Assembly (NCBI RefSeq): GCF_004795105.1
Contig: NZ_SSBL01000029.1
Coordinates: 1 to 64,000 of the forward strand
Reading direction: 5' to 3'
From: Streptomyces sp. A0642
GTDB taxonomy: Bacteria > Actinomycetota > Actinomycetes > Streptomycetales > Streptomycetaceae
DNA: 64,000 nucleotides
The notes under the pieces are model-generated. The model did not search any database. It was not told the DNA's origin and worked only from the letters and a program-made list of their open reading frames with translations. The position numbers and the translations under genes are program-made. This document shows positions 1 to 8,436 of this stretch, in pieces (position 1 is the stretch's first letter; the number at the start of each line of letters is the position of its first letter).

Positions 1-13
1 CCGGCCGTCCTGG

Positions 14-271
14 TCAGCTCGGTTCGGAGCCCGGCTCGGCGCTCGGTTCGGCGTCCGGCTCGGCGCTCTGTTCGGCCTGGAGGCTCATCGGGCCGTAGAT
101 CTTCGTCGTGTCGTCGAAGAGCGTCACCTGGTCCGCCCCGCCCTCGAGGAGTTCCTTCCAGTACTCACCGATCCAGGACTCCGCGTCGCCCTGCGTCGTG
201 AATTCCTCCGGCTGCAGGGCCGGCTCCGTCTCCGTACCGTCGGACTTTTCGAACCGCCACGTCCACGCCAT
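14..271 (-). CDS. small acidic hypothetical protein
   Basis: An 85-residue acidic protein beginning MAWTWRFEKSDG. I chose the ATG at 271 over the longer ORF start at 289 because the conserved-looking sequence begins there. The body (about residues 1-65) is rich in Trp, Glu and Asp and reads like a small cytosolic actinobacterial protein. The C-terminus is a low-complexity Glu/Pro/Ser/Ala tail with the unit AEPSAEPGSEP, probably disordered. I see no signal peptide, membrane segment or catalytic motif, and I do not recognise a function. It is divergent from the cobU-like gene. Confidence 0.75.
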   Translation of the reverse strand: MAWTWRFEKSDGTETEPALQPEEFTTQGDAESWIGEYWKELLEGGADQVTLFDDTTKIYGPMSLQAEQSAEPDAEPSAEPGSEPS

Positions 272-399
272 GTCCGCCTCCTGGGTCACTTTGTTCCGTC
301 CCGCAGCCTAGTGCTTACGACCAGCGCGGGAAGGGGCCCTGACACCACCGGTGACCCCCACGTCGCGCACCCGGTGCGGGGACGCGGGAGGATCGGAGC

Positions 400-1602
400 G
401 TGGAACTGACTCTGCTCGGCACCGGAGCCCCCGACGGGCTGCCGCGGCCCGACTGTCCTTGTGCCGCCTGCGCCACCGCCCGCGGGGCGTGGGCCCGGGC
501 CGCGACGGCCCTGCTGATCGACGACGCGCTCCTGCTCGATCTGACCCCCGGAGCGGTGTTCGCCGCCGCCCGTGCGGGGCATTCGCTCACCGGCGTACGG
601 CAGGTGCTCCTCACCCATCCCCACGACGGCCCCGCGGTCGAACTGCCCGCCGGACTGCCCCCGGCGGGCCGGGTGCCGGACGGACAGGTGCTGACGCTGA
701 TCAGCGGACACCGGGTGCGTGCCGTGCCGATGGACGCGCCCGGCACGGGGTACGAGGTCACGTCGCCGGTCGGCGAGCGGCTGCTGTACCTGCCGCCGGG
801 CGGCGCGCCGGCCGGTCTCGCCGACCGGATGGCGGAGCCGTACGACATGGTGGTCGCGGATGTCGTGGGGCGGCCCGACGCGGTGGCCCGGCTGCGGGCC
901 GTCGAGGCGGTCGGGCCGGCCACCGAGGTGATCGCGGTCCATCTGGACCATGACGCGCCGCCCGGCCCCGAACTCGACCGCCGGCTGGCGGCGGGCGGGG
1001 CCCGTGCCGTACCCGACGGGACGACGCTGACCGTCGGCGGCTATCACGCCGAGCCGTTCCTCCCCCGGCGCACGCTGGTCACCGGCGGCGCCCGGTCCGG
1101 GAAGTCGGTCGAGGCCGAACGGCGGCTGGAGACGTACCCCGAGGTCGTGTACGTGGCGACCGGCGGCGGCCGGGCGGGCGATGCGGAGTGGGCCGCCAGG
1201 ATCGGGGTGCACCGGGAGCGCAGACCGGCGGCCTGGCGCACCGAGGAGACCTGCGAGCTGGTGGAACTGCTGGAGGCGGACGGACCGCCGCTGCTGATCG
1301 ACTGCCTGTCGCTCTGGCTGACGGACGCGATGGACCGGGTGGACGCCTGGGACGACGCGGCCTGGGCGGGCGGCGGCGAGCGCGCGCTGCGGGAGCGGAC
1401 GGCCGAGCTCGTCGCCGCGGTGCGCGGGACGCGCCGCACGATGGTCGCGGTGACCAACGAGACCGGTTCCGGCGTGGTGCCGGCGACCGCCGCGGGGCGG
1501 CGGTTCCGGGACGAGCTGGGCCGGCTGAACGCCGCCTTCGCCGACGAGTGCGAGCAGGTGCTGCTGGTGGTGGCCGGGCAGGCGCTGACGCTGCGCGGCT
1601 GA
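400..1602 (+). CDS. cobU: Adenosylcobinamide kinase/guanylyltransferase (CobU) with MBL-like N-terminal domain
   Basis: A 400-residue protein. The C-terminal half (from about residue 223) is CobU, which phosphorylates adenosylcobinamide and then forms AdoCbi-GDP in cobalamin lower-loop assembly. It shows a P-loop TGGARSGKS at 228-236 and the stretch GVHRERRPAAWRTEE, whose His271 matches the guanylylated histidine of CobU. The N-terminal half opens LLGTGAPDGLP with a Cys pair, like PhnP-type metallo-beta-lactamases. Its metal motif is degenerate, however: THPHDG stands where HxHxDH is expected, so hydrolase activity is doubtful. The GTG start at 400 has GGGAG at 386-390. cobT follows downstream and cobS lies at 6.5 kb, giving a scattered cobalamin set. 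Confidence 0.9.
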   Translation: MELTLLGTGAPDGLPRPDCPCAACATARGAWARAATALLIDDALLLDLTPGAVFAAARAGHSLTGVRQVLLTHPHDGPAVELPAGLPPAGRVPDGQVLTLISGHRVRAVPMDAPGTGYEVTSPVGERLLYLPPGGAPAGLADRMAEPYDMVVADVVGRPDAVARLRAVEAVGPATEVIAVHLDHDAPPGPELDRRLAAGGARAVPDGTTLTVGGYHAEPFLPRRTLVTGGARSGKSVEAERRLETYPEVVYVATGGGRAGDAEWAARIGVHRERRPAAWRTEETCELVELLEADGPPLLIDCLSLWLTDAMDRVDAWDDAAWAGGGERALRERTAELVAAVRGTRRTMVAVTNETGSGVVPATAAGRRFRDELGRLNAAFADECEQVLLVVAGQALTLRG

Positions 1603-1929
1603 GGGCCGGCGGCCCGTCGGCGGGTGGCCCGAGGGAGGCGGAAGGGGGCCGGTGGCGGGCGGCGGACCGGAGGCGCCCGCGGCCACCCGGCGCGCTCGGC
1701 GGACCGCACCACGCACCGAGGCGGGCCGGAAATCGCGGCAGGTACTGTTCAGCGGTACGAGGCTTTCCGGTCGCAGGCCACCCGGCCGCCTCCGAGACCG
1801 ACCGTCACCCGGGGGTGGAAGAAGGTGCGTACCCAGCCCCGTGACGCCGCCCCCCAGGTGACGGTCGGTGTGAGCCCGCCGCCGGGCTCCCCGGTCCCCA
1901 TCACGTATCGACCCGCGAGGCAGACCCCC

Positions 1930-3054
1930 GTGAATCTGGACGACTTCTCCGACCTGATCGAACGCCCCGACGGGGGTGTACGGCGAGACGCCGAGGAACG
2001 CCGGGAGCGGTTCAGCGTGCCGCCGGGCGCGCTCGGCCGCCTCGACGAGCTGGGCGAATGGCTCTCGGCGGCCCAGCAGGCGGTGCCGGTCAGGCCGGTC
2101 GAGCAGGCCCGTGTGGTGCTGTTCGCCGGTGATCACGGGGTGGCGGAGCTGGGCGTCTCCGGCCGTGCGGCCGGCAGTGCGCACGAGCTGGTGCGCGCCA
2201 CGCTGGACGGCTCGACGCCGCTCGCCGTGCTGGCGCGCCGGTTCGCCGTACCGGTGCGGATCGTCGACGCCGGTCTGGACTGCGAGCCGGAGCTGTTGCC
2301 GGAAGCGGTCGTGCGGACCCGGGTGCGGCGCGGCAGCGGCCGGATCGACGTCGAGGACGCCATGACGGTCGAGGAGGCCCGGGAGGCGGTGCGCCTCGGC
2401 ATGGCGATCGCCGACGAGGAGGCCGACTCGGGTACCGACCTGGTGGTGCTCGGTGATCTGAGCGTCGGCGGTACGACGGCGGCGGCCACCCTGATCGCGG
2501 CGCTCTGCGGCACCGACGCCTCGGTGGTCACGGGGCGCGGCGGTGCGGGCATCGACGACCTGGCCTGGATGCGCAAGTGCGCGGCGATCCGTGACGCGCT
2601 GCGCCGGGCCCGGCCGGTGCTGGGCGACCAGGTGGAGCTGCTGGCCACGGTGGGCGGTGCGGACCTCGCGGCGATGACCGGCTTCCTGCTGCAGTGCGCG
2701 GTGCGCCGGCTCCCGGTGATCCTGGACGGTGTGGTCTCCGCGGCGTGTGCGCTGGTCGGTCAGCGGGCCGCGTTCCGGGCGCCGGACTGGTGGCTGGCGG
2801 GCCAGCTGAGCGGTGAACCGGCGCAGGCGAAGGCGCTGGACCGGATGGCGCTCAACCCGCTGCTGGACCACGGCGTCATCGTCGGTGAGGGAAGCGGGGC
2901 GCTGCTCGCGCTTCCGTTCGTGCAGGCCGCGGCGGCGCTGGCGGCGGAGCTGCCCGAACGCGCACCGGAGACCGACGAGGACGACACGCAGGACGACGGC
3001 GAGGAGGCATCCGCCGACGGAGAGGCCGGCCAGGGCGACCCGGCCGGGGAGTGA
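1930..3054 (+). CDS. cobT: Nicotinate-nucleotide--dimethylbenzimidazole phosphoribosyltransferase (CobT)
   Basis: CobT transfers phosphoribose from nicotinate mononucleotide to dimethylbenzimidazole, making alpha-ribazole phosphate for the lower ligand of B12. From the GTG at 1930 it has 374 residues, near the usual 350. That start has GAGG at 1917-1920 and gives the N-terminus MNLDDFSDLIERPDGG; in-frame starts back to 1624 exist, but the sequence they add is unstructured. Family segments are visible: FAGDHGVAELGVS, VVLGDLSVGGTTAAATL and VIVGEGSGALLALP, whose Glu320 corresponds to the catalytic base. The last 30 residues are an Asp/Glu-rich tail absent from enterobacterial CobT and probably disordered. 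Confidence 0.92.
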   Translation: MNLDDFSDLIERPDGGVRRDAEERRERFSVPPGALGRLDELGEWLSAAQQAVPVRPVEQARVVLFAGDHGVAELGVSGRAAGSAHELVRATLDGSTPLAVLARRFAVPVRIVDAGLDCEPELLPEAVVRTRVRRGSGRIDVEDAMTVEEAREAVRLGMAIADEEADSGTDLVVLGDLSVGGTTAAATLIAALCGTDASVVTGRGGAGIDDLAWMRKCAAIRDALRRARPVLGDQVELLATVGGADLAAMTGFLLQCAVRRLPVILDGVVSAACALVGQRAAFRAPDWWLAGQLSGEPAQAKALDRMALNPLLDHGVIVGEGSGALLALPFVQAAAALAAELPERAPETDEDDTQDDGEEASADGEAGQGDPAGE

Positions 3055-3143
3055 CGAGCGGCAGCTGACCCCTGCGGCCGTCCGGACACCGGCCGCAGCG
3101 CGGCCCCTTTCATGCAGCGCGATGCCCCATATGATCGCTTTTC

Positions 3144-5021
3144 ATGGGAGAGGTCCGATTGGCCAGCGAGGAATCCGGGCGGAGTGCCGCCCGGCCGCAG
3201 AACAACGACCGGCCGCGGAGCGACGGGCGGGTACGGAGCACGGGGCGGGTGCGGAGCGGCGAACGGCCGCGGAGCACCGACCGCTCGCGCCACAGCGCGG
3301 CCTTCGCGATCTGGTACCTGCGCGTCGTGTCGTTCATCAATTTCCTGAGCGCCGTCTGGGTCACCTTCGGCCAGGACCTCCGCCGCCACAACACCGAGAA
3401 CTACTTCACGCCCTACCTGCTCACCGCGGGCTTCTCCTCCGGAGTCGTCGCCCTGTTCCTCGCGGTCACGATGCGGCGGCGCAAACGGGCCGCGTGGATC
3501 GTCAACCTGGTGCTGAGCGGGCTCACGCTGCTGCTCTTCGCGGCCGTGATCGGCTTCCCCGAGATCCGCCGGTACCCGCAGAACTGGATCTCGCTCGGGC
3601 TGACCGCGGCCTTCGTGCTCGCGCTCGTCCTCGGGCGGCGCGAGTTCTACGCGAAGGGCGACCGGTCCAACCCGAAGCTCGCCGCGCTGGTGGCGGTCGG
3701 CGGGCTGCTGGCCACCTCGCTGATCGCCGCCGGCCTGGTCACGCTCACCAACACCGCGCACGACGAGCACCGTTCGACGTTCCTGGACCGCTGGCGCTAC
3801 GGCGCGCTGCGGCTGGTCTCCGTCGCCGCCGACGACGCCCGGTTCCCGGGCATCACGACGCCGGGGTGGGTGAACGTCGTCATCAACATCCTCTCCACCC
3901 TGCTGCTCATCGCCGTCGTGTACGCGGCTTTCCGGGCCCGGCGCGCGGTCGACCGGATCACTCCGGGGGACGAGGCGTCCCTGCGGGCCCTGCTCGACAA
4001 GCACGGCGAGCGGGACTCGCTCGGCTACTTCGCGCTGCGCCGCGAGAAGAGCGTCGTCTGGTCGCCGACCGGGAAGGCCGCCGTCGCCTACCGGGTGGTC
4101 GGCGGCGTCTCACTGGCCTCCGGCGACCCGATCGGCGACCCCGAGGCCTGGCCCGGGGCGATCGAGCCCTGGCTGGCCGAGGCCCGCGAGCACGGCTGGA
4201 TCCCGGCGGCGATGGGGGTCAGCGAGGAGGGCGGCACGGTCTACGCCCGCCACGGCCTCGACGCCCTTGAGCTGGGGGACGAGGCGATCGTGGAGACCGC
4301 CGAGTTCACCCTGGAGGGGCGGGCGATGCGGACGGTCCGCCAGGCCTACAACCGGGTCAAGCGGGCCGGTTACGAGGTGAGGATCCGCCGGCACGCCGAG
4401 ATCCCCGAGACCGAGATGGCCGAACTGGTGCGCCGGGCCGACGACTGGCGCGACGGCGCGACCGAACGCGGCTTCTCGATGGCGCTGGGCAGGCTCGGCG
4501 ATCCGGCCGACGGGCAGTGCGTAATGCTCGAATGCCGTGACGCCGCTCCCGCCGCGGACGGCGGGGCCGGTGAACTGCGCGCCGTACTGAGCTTCGTCCC
4601 CTGGGGTCCGCACGGCCTGTCGCTCGACCTGATGCGCCGTGACCGGGACGCGGAGAACGGCCTGATGGAGTTCATGGTCATCGAACTCCTGCAACGGGCC
4701 GGGGAGATCGGCGTCACCCAGGTGTCGCTGAACTTCGCCATGTTCCGCTCCGTCTTCGAGCGCGGATCCCGGCTCGGCGCGGGGCCGGTGCTGAGGCTGT
4801 GGCGTTCCCTGCTCAGCTTCTTCTCCCGGTGGTGGCAGATCGAGTCGCTCTACCGGGCCAACGCCAAGTACCGGCCGATCTGGGAGCCGCGCTACCTGCT
4901 CTTCGAGAAGAGCGCGGACCTGCCCCGCATCGGCATCGCCGCCGGCCGCGCCGAGGGGTTCCTGGAGGCGCCCGGGCTGCCCAAGTGGCTGCACCGCGCG
5001 AGGCTCGGACCGCGTGGATGA
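3144..5021 (+). CDS. Membrane protein with phosphatidylglycerol lysyltransferase-like (DUF2156) domain
   Basis: A 625-residue protein. After an Arg/Ser-rich cytosolic N-terminus (1-50), about six hydrophobic segments lie between residues 53 and 265. A soluble C-terminal domain (about 280-610) resembles LPG synthetase/MprF C-termini, with motifs such as YFALRREKSVVWSPTGKAA, GGVSLASGDPIGDP and a terminal YRANAKYRPIWEPRYLLFE. Such domains transfer lysine from lysyl-tRNA to phosphatidylglycerol, lowering surface charge; here this is inference, and no full MprF flippase is present. A TTG at 3159 has a better ribosome site (GGGAGAGG, 3146-3153) than the ATG. The next gene overlaps by 4 nt (ATGA), implying translational coupling. 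Confidence 0.8.
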   Translation: MGEVRLASEESGRSAARPQNNDRPRSDGRVRSTGRVRSGERPRSTDRSRHSAAFAIWYLRVVSFINFLSAVWVTFGQDLRRHNTENYFTPYLLTAGFSSGVVALFLAVTMRRRKRAAWIVNLVLSGLTLLLFAAVIGFPEIRRYPQNWISLGLTAAFVLALVLGRREFYAKGDRSNPKLAALVAVGGLLATSLIAAGLVTLTNTAHDEHRSTFLDRWRYGALRLVSVAADDARFPGITTPGWVNVVINILSTLLLIAVVYAAFRARRAVDRITPGDEASLRALLDKHGERDSLGYFALRREKSVVWSPTGKAAVAYRVVGGVSLASGDPIGDPEAWPGAIEPWLAEAREHGWIPAAMGVSEEGGTVYARHGLDALELGDEAIVETAEFTLEGRAMRTVRQAYNRVKRAGYEVRIRRHAEIPETEMAELVRRADDWRDGATERGFSMALGRLGDPADGQCVMLECRDAAPAADGGAGELRAVLSFVPWGPHGLSLDLMRRDRDAENGLMEFMVIELLQRAGEIGVTQVSLNFAMFRSVFERGSRLGAGPVLRLWRSLLSFFSRWWQIESLYRANAKYRPIWEPRYLLFEKSADLPRIGIAAGRAEGFLEAPGLPKWLHRARLGPRG

Positions 5022-5734
5022 ACCCGTCGCGTTCAATCGGCCGGGCGGCCCGCCGGGAGTGGGGTCCGTTGTGGACGACCGTACGCGCCGCGCTCGCCGC
5101 CGAGCGGCTGCGGGCCGTCCCGATGACCCTGGCGGCGGTCGGTCTGACGGCGGTGCTCCACCTGGTGCAGAACACCTCCTGGGGCTACGGGCCGGTGCAG
5201 GCGCTCGGCGCGGTGCGGGCCGAGGATCCGCTCCTGCCGGCCCTGCTGCGCACCCCCCTGTCCCTCTTCGTTCCGGCGCTCGACCTGCCGGTGTGGGGCG
5301 CCCTGGCGCAGGTGCTGCTGGTGTTCGGGATCGCCGAGATCTGCCTGGGCCGGCGGCGGACGCTGCTGATCGCGTACGTCGCGACGCTCGCCGGGACGCT
5401 GTACGCGCGGATCGGCGTCGCCGTGGGCCCCGGGGGGTTCCTGGGCCTGCCGGGCTCCGACGCCCGGATCGTCGACACCGGCCCCTCGGCCGCGGTGGTC
5501 GCCCTCGCGGTCTGCGTCTGCTGGGCCTACCGGGCCCGGTTCACCGGCGGGCTGGTGGTCGTGGCGATGGCGGCGGAGGTCGCGGTGAAGGGGAACCTGG
5601 CGGGCAAGGAACACCTGGCGGCCATCGCGGCGGCGCTCGTGCTGTGCACGGTCCCCGCCCTGTGCCGCCGGCGCGGTCAGGGTTTGGACGAGGGCGCCGG
5701 GAGCCGGTCGGGCGCACCGCCGATCAAGTCCTGA
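5018..5734 (+). CDS. Rhomboid-like integral membrane protein
   Basis: A 238-residue protein starting at an ATG that overlaps the stop of the preceding gene. After a basic N-terminus there are about six hydrophobic segments. The stretch GPSAAVVALAVCVCWAYR resembles the GxSA serine motif of rhomboid proteases, and KEHLAAIAAALV supplies a later His in a helix, the arrangement of the rhomboid Ser-His dyad. Actinobacteria often pair such a protein with an MprF-type lysyltransferase, as here. Whether it is an active protease is not shown by sequence alone. Its last 58 nt overlap the 3' end of the opposing membrane-protein gene. Confidence 0.75.
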   Translation: MNPSRSIGRAARREWGPLWTTVRAALAAERLRAVPMTLAAVGLTAVLHLVQNTSWGYGPVQALGAVRAEDPLLPALLRTPLSLFVPALDLPVWGALAQVLLVFGIAEICLGRRRTLLIAYVATLAGTLYARIGVAVGPGGFLGLPGSDARIVDTGPSAAVVALAVCVCWAYRARFTGGLVVVAMAAEVAVKGNLAGKEHLAAIAAALVLCTVPALCRRRGQGLDEGAGSRSGAPPIKS

Positions 5735-6438
5735 AACCTGCGGCGCGGTCCGGCCCAGCGGACGTCGTGGTGGTAGGCGCGCAGCACCGAGCGGGCCCTG
5801 GCCCGGTGCCGGTTGCGGTAGAACCGCTTGGCCCACATCGAGGCCGGCCGGGCCAGCCGGACGGCCCCGATCAGGGCGACGAACGGGACCAGGGCGCCGA
5901 CCACCGCCATCCGCACCTTGCCCTTGAACAGGGCGATCAGCACGAAGCAGAAGTTGACGACGAGGGTGAGGACGAGGCCGAGCCGGCCCTGCTCCTGATC
6001 GTCGCTCAGGTCGTCCACGCCGAGCGGCGAGAAGCCGCCGAGCAGGAGCAGGACCAGGGCGGCGGTCAGGACGACGACCTCCACGCTCTGTCTGCCCTGC
6101 TCCGTCCAGTACACGTCGTCCATGTGCAGGATCAGGGCGAACTCGTCAAGCACCAGCCCCGCACCGATGCCGAAGACGACCGCACAGGCGCCGGCCGCGA
6201 AGCCGTGGTTGCCACTGGCCACCGCCCCGAACCCGCCGATCACGCTCAGCACCACGCCCGGCACCACATGATGGACATGGACCCCGCCCGGCGTGATGTT
6301 GCCGAACGGCCCCTTGCCCGCCCGGATCATCCGGGTGATGACCCGCGTGATGGCGAAGGTCAGCACGAAGGCGGCCAGCGACAGGAGCAGGGGCAGCTTC
6401 CCCGGCTCGATGACGTTCCGATCGAACCAGTGACCCAT
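5677..6438 (-). CDS. Conserved integral membrane protein
   Basis: 253 residues from the ATG at 6438, which has a GGGAGTGGGTGGG purine tract just upstream; an in-frame start at 6489 is less likely. About six transmembrane segments occur, starting LPLLLSLAAFVLTFAITRVITRMI. Between the first two lies ITPGGVHVHHVVPGVVLSVIGG, with a His-rich loop, and later come Asp/Glu-rich loops (LILHMDDVYWTEQGR). The tail is very basic and cytosolic. I recognise it only as a conserved actinobacterial membrane protein; the His/Asp residues in membrane loops could bind metal, but that is speculation. It converges on the rhomboid-like gene and is divergent from cobS. Confidence 0.75.
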   Translation of the reverse strand: MGHWFDRNVIEPGKLPLLLSLAAFVLTFAITRVITRMIRAGKGPFGNITPGGVHVHHVVPGVVLSVIGGFGAVASGNHGFAAGACAVVFGIGAGLVLDEFALILHMDDVYWTEQGRQSVEVVVLTAALVLLLLGGFSPLGVDDLSDDQEQGRLGLVLTLVVNFCFVLIALFKGKVRMAVVGALVPFVALIGAVRLARPASMWAKRFYRNRHRARARSVLRAYHHDVRWAGPRRRFQDLIGGAPDRLPAPSSKP

Positions 6439-6526
6439 CCCACCCACTCCCGATACGTCGCTTCCGACCCGGTTTCCGCCGTTCCGCACAATCTAGCGGC
6501 CGCGCCCACCGGTTAGCCTGCGCGCC

Positions 6527-7306
6527 GTGACCTCCCTGAACAGCCACGGCCTGCGTTTCGCCTTCGGCACCCTCACCGTGCTCCCCGTCCGCGTCACCCG
6601 CTGGGACCGCGGGACCGCCCGGGCCGGGATGCTGTGCGCCCCGCTGGCCGGCCTCGTCGTGGGGGTGCTCGCGGCGGTGCCCGGCACCCTGTTGCTGCTG
6701 CTGGGCGCGGGGCCGCTGCTCGCCGCGGTCGCCTCCGCCGCACTGCCCGCGGCCCTCACCCGGGGGCTGCACCTGGACGGTCTCGCGGACACGGCGGACG
6801 GCCTGGGCAGCGGCAAGCCGGCCGCCGAGGCGCTGCGGATCATGAAGCAGTCGGACATTGGGCCGTTCGGTGTGATCACCCTGCTGTTCGTCCTGCTCGC
6901 CCAGGTGGCGGTCCTTCAGCAGCTGTACGCCCAGGGCTGGGCGCAGGGCGCGGTGGCGGCCGTCGCGTCCGCCGTCGTCGCCCGGCTCACCCTCACGCTG
7001 GCCTCCCGCCGAGGTGTCCCGGCGGCCCGCCCGGAGGGACTGGGGGCCGCGGTCGCGGGCACCGTCCCGGCCGTCGGCGCGGGGGCGGCCGCGGCGCTGA
7101 CGGTGGCGGTGTGCGCGGGCGCCGGGGCCCTGCTCGGCGGGTACGGGGCGGTGCGCTACGCCCTCGCCGCCGTGGCCGCGCTCGCGGTGGCCCAGGTGCT
7201 GCTGCGGCACTGCGTACGGCGCTTCGGCGGGGTGACCGGCGATGTGTTCGGCGCGCTGGCGGAGACGGCGGCGACGGTGACGCTGGTGGGTCTGGCCCTC
7301 GGCTGA
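6527..7306 (+). CDS. cobS: Adenosylcobinamide-GDP ribazoletransferase (CobS)
   Basis: A membrane enzyme that joins AdoCbi-GDP (product of CobU) to alpha-ribazole (from CobT's product), the last nucleotide-loop step of cobalamin. It has 259 residues, standard for CobS. The N-terminal AFGTLTVLPVR is the usual opening (membrane-proximal FLTRIPV-like segment), followed by several hydrophobic helices. The acidic motif LHLDGLADTADGLG around residues 80-93 is the family metal/substrate signature, and RIMKQSDIGPFGV follows as expected. The GTG start at 6527 has only a weak ribosome site. It is separated from cobU/cobT by three unrelated genes. Confidence 0.92.
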   Translation: MTSLNSHGLRFAFGTLTVLPVRVTRWDRGTARAGMLCAPLAGLVVGVLAAVPGTLLLLLGAGPLLAAVASAALPAALTRGLHLDGLADTADGLGSGKPAAEALRIMKQSDIGPFGVITLLFVLLAQVAVLQQLYAQGWAQGAVAAVASAVVARLTLTLASRRGVPAARPEGLGAAVAGTVPAVGAGAAAALTVAVCAGAGALLGGYGAVRYALAAVAALAVAQVLLRHCVRRFGGVTGDVFGALAETAATVTLVGLALG

Positions 7307-7328
7307 GGCCGGCCGTCCGGCCCCTCCG

Positions 7329-8186
7329 TCAGCTCCCGCCCGCCGGGCACGGCTCCCGCCAGACTCCGAGCTCGTACTTCTTGAGCAGCGAGCTCAGCCG
7401 CAGCTTCCGGGACTGCGGGCAGAACCGTGCCACGGGCAGCTCGTACTCCACGTGGAAGACGGCCTTGCCCGCCTCGATGAACGGGGAGAGCTCCTCGCAC
7501 TCCTCGTACTGGGCGCACTGTTCGTTCACCGCGAAGTCGAAGTCGCCGACGAGTCCGGGAATCTGCGGGAGGTCGTTCTTCAGGCCGACGGCGAGGTGGT
7601 GTCGGTGGGCGACGCGCGCGATGAGGCGGTTGTAGCGCAGCTGGTCGGCGGCGGTCAGCGGGAAGCCGCTCGGGTTGCGGTAGCCGTCCATGTTGTCGGG
7701 CTCGACCGCGTCGAAGCCCTTCTTCGCGCACATGGAGATCCGGCGCTCCATCAGCGGCTCCAGGACGTCGGTGCGCCGGATGTCGAGCCAGCGCTCCCCC
7801 TTCCAGCCGTTGCCCCTGCCGAGGACCGCGGCGGGGAACTCCGCCGCGTCCGGACGGAATTCCTCCCAGGCGCCCGTGGACAGGTAGCAGATGACCTTGC
7901 GCCCCTTGCGGTGCAGCTCCGCCACCTGAGCCGCGTCGCGGTCGAAGCCGTCGATGTCGTACACCGGGGCGTCCACCGTCGTGTCCAGCGGCCCGGAGAG
8001 CTGCCACTGCCAGGCGGTGCCCGGCTCCGGCTGCCAGCGCGCCTGGGCGGACCGCCCGGAGGGGGCGGGCGACGGGGCGGCCCCGGGCGCCGAGGTGCAG
8101 CCGGCCAGCATCATCCACAGAATCAGTACGGTGACGGGCAGCGCCGCCGGCCGGCCGCTCATCCGGGCGGCCATCCGGTCGTCCAT
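7329..8186 (-). CDS. Secreted GH114-type lipoprotein (endo-alpha-1,4-polygalactosaminidase family)
   Basis: 285 residues from the ATG at 8186, which has GGGGAG four bases upstream. An N-terminal signal peptide ends in a lipobox (LAGC), so the protein is probably lipid-anchored outside the membrane. The GH114 TIM-barrel segments are clear: WQWQLSGPLDTTVDAPVYDI near the start, KVICYLSTGAWEEFRPD, GERWLDIRR, FDAVEPDNMDGY and AVGLKND. GH114 members hydrolyse alpha-1,4-linked galactosamine polymers, for example those of biofilms; the substrate here is not known. It converges with cobS at only 22 nt. Confidence 0.88.
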   Translation of the reverse strand: MDDRMAARMSGRPAALPVTVLILWMMLAGCTSAPGAAPSPAPSGRSAQARWQPEPGTAWQWQLSGPLDTTVDAPVYDIDGFDRDAAQVAELHRKGRKVICYLSTGAWEEFRPDAAEFPAAVLGRGNGWKGERWLDIRRTDVLEPLMERRISMCAKKGFDAVEPDNMDGYRNPSGFPLTAADQLRYNRLIARVAHRHHLAVGLKNDLPQIPGLVGDFDFAVNEQCAQYEECEELSPFIEAGKAVFHVEYELPVARFCPQSRKLRLSSLLKKYELGVWREPCPAGGS

Positions 8187-8436
8187 CGCTCTCCCCAGGG
8201 TCCGCCGACGCCGTTGCGCAGGCCGTCCGTTCCACCGGAAAAGATCATCCCGGCGTGACAACGGTACGACTGCCGCGGAGCGCTGTCGGCCCGCCGCCGT
8301 AATCGGGCAGCAAAGGCGCGCGTAGGCTCATTCCCGGCACATCGCGGCGGCGTCTACGATGCGCCGGGCACGGTCGGCCACCCCCTCGACCAACACAGGC
8401 CGGAACAGAACTCAACGGAAGCGAGATTTCACCACC

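Noticed and set aside
286..2871. 861-codon minus-strand ORF opposite cobU/cobT
   Set aside because: Arg/Gly/Pro-rich shadow of two well-supported genes; no domain or ribosome site.
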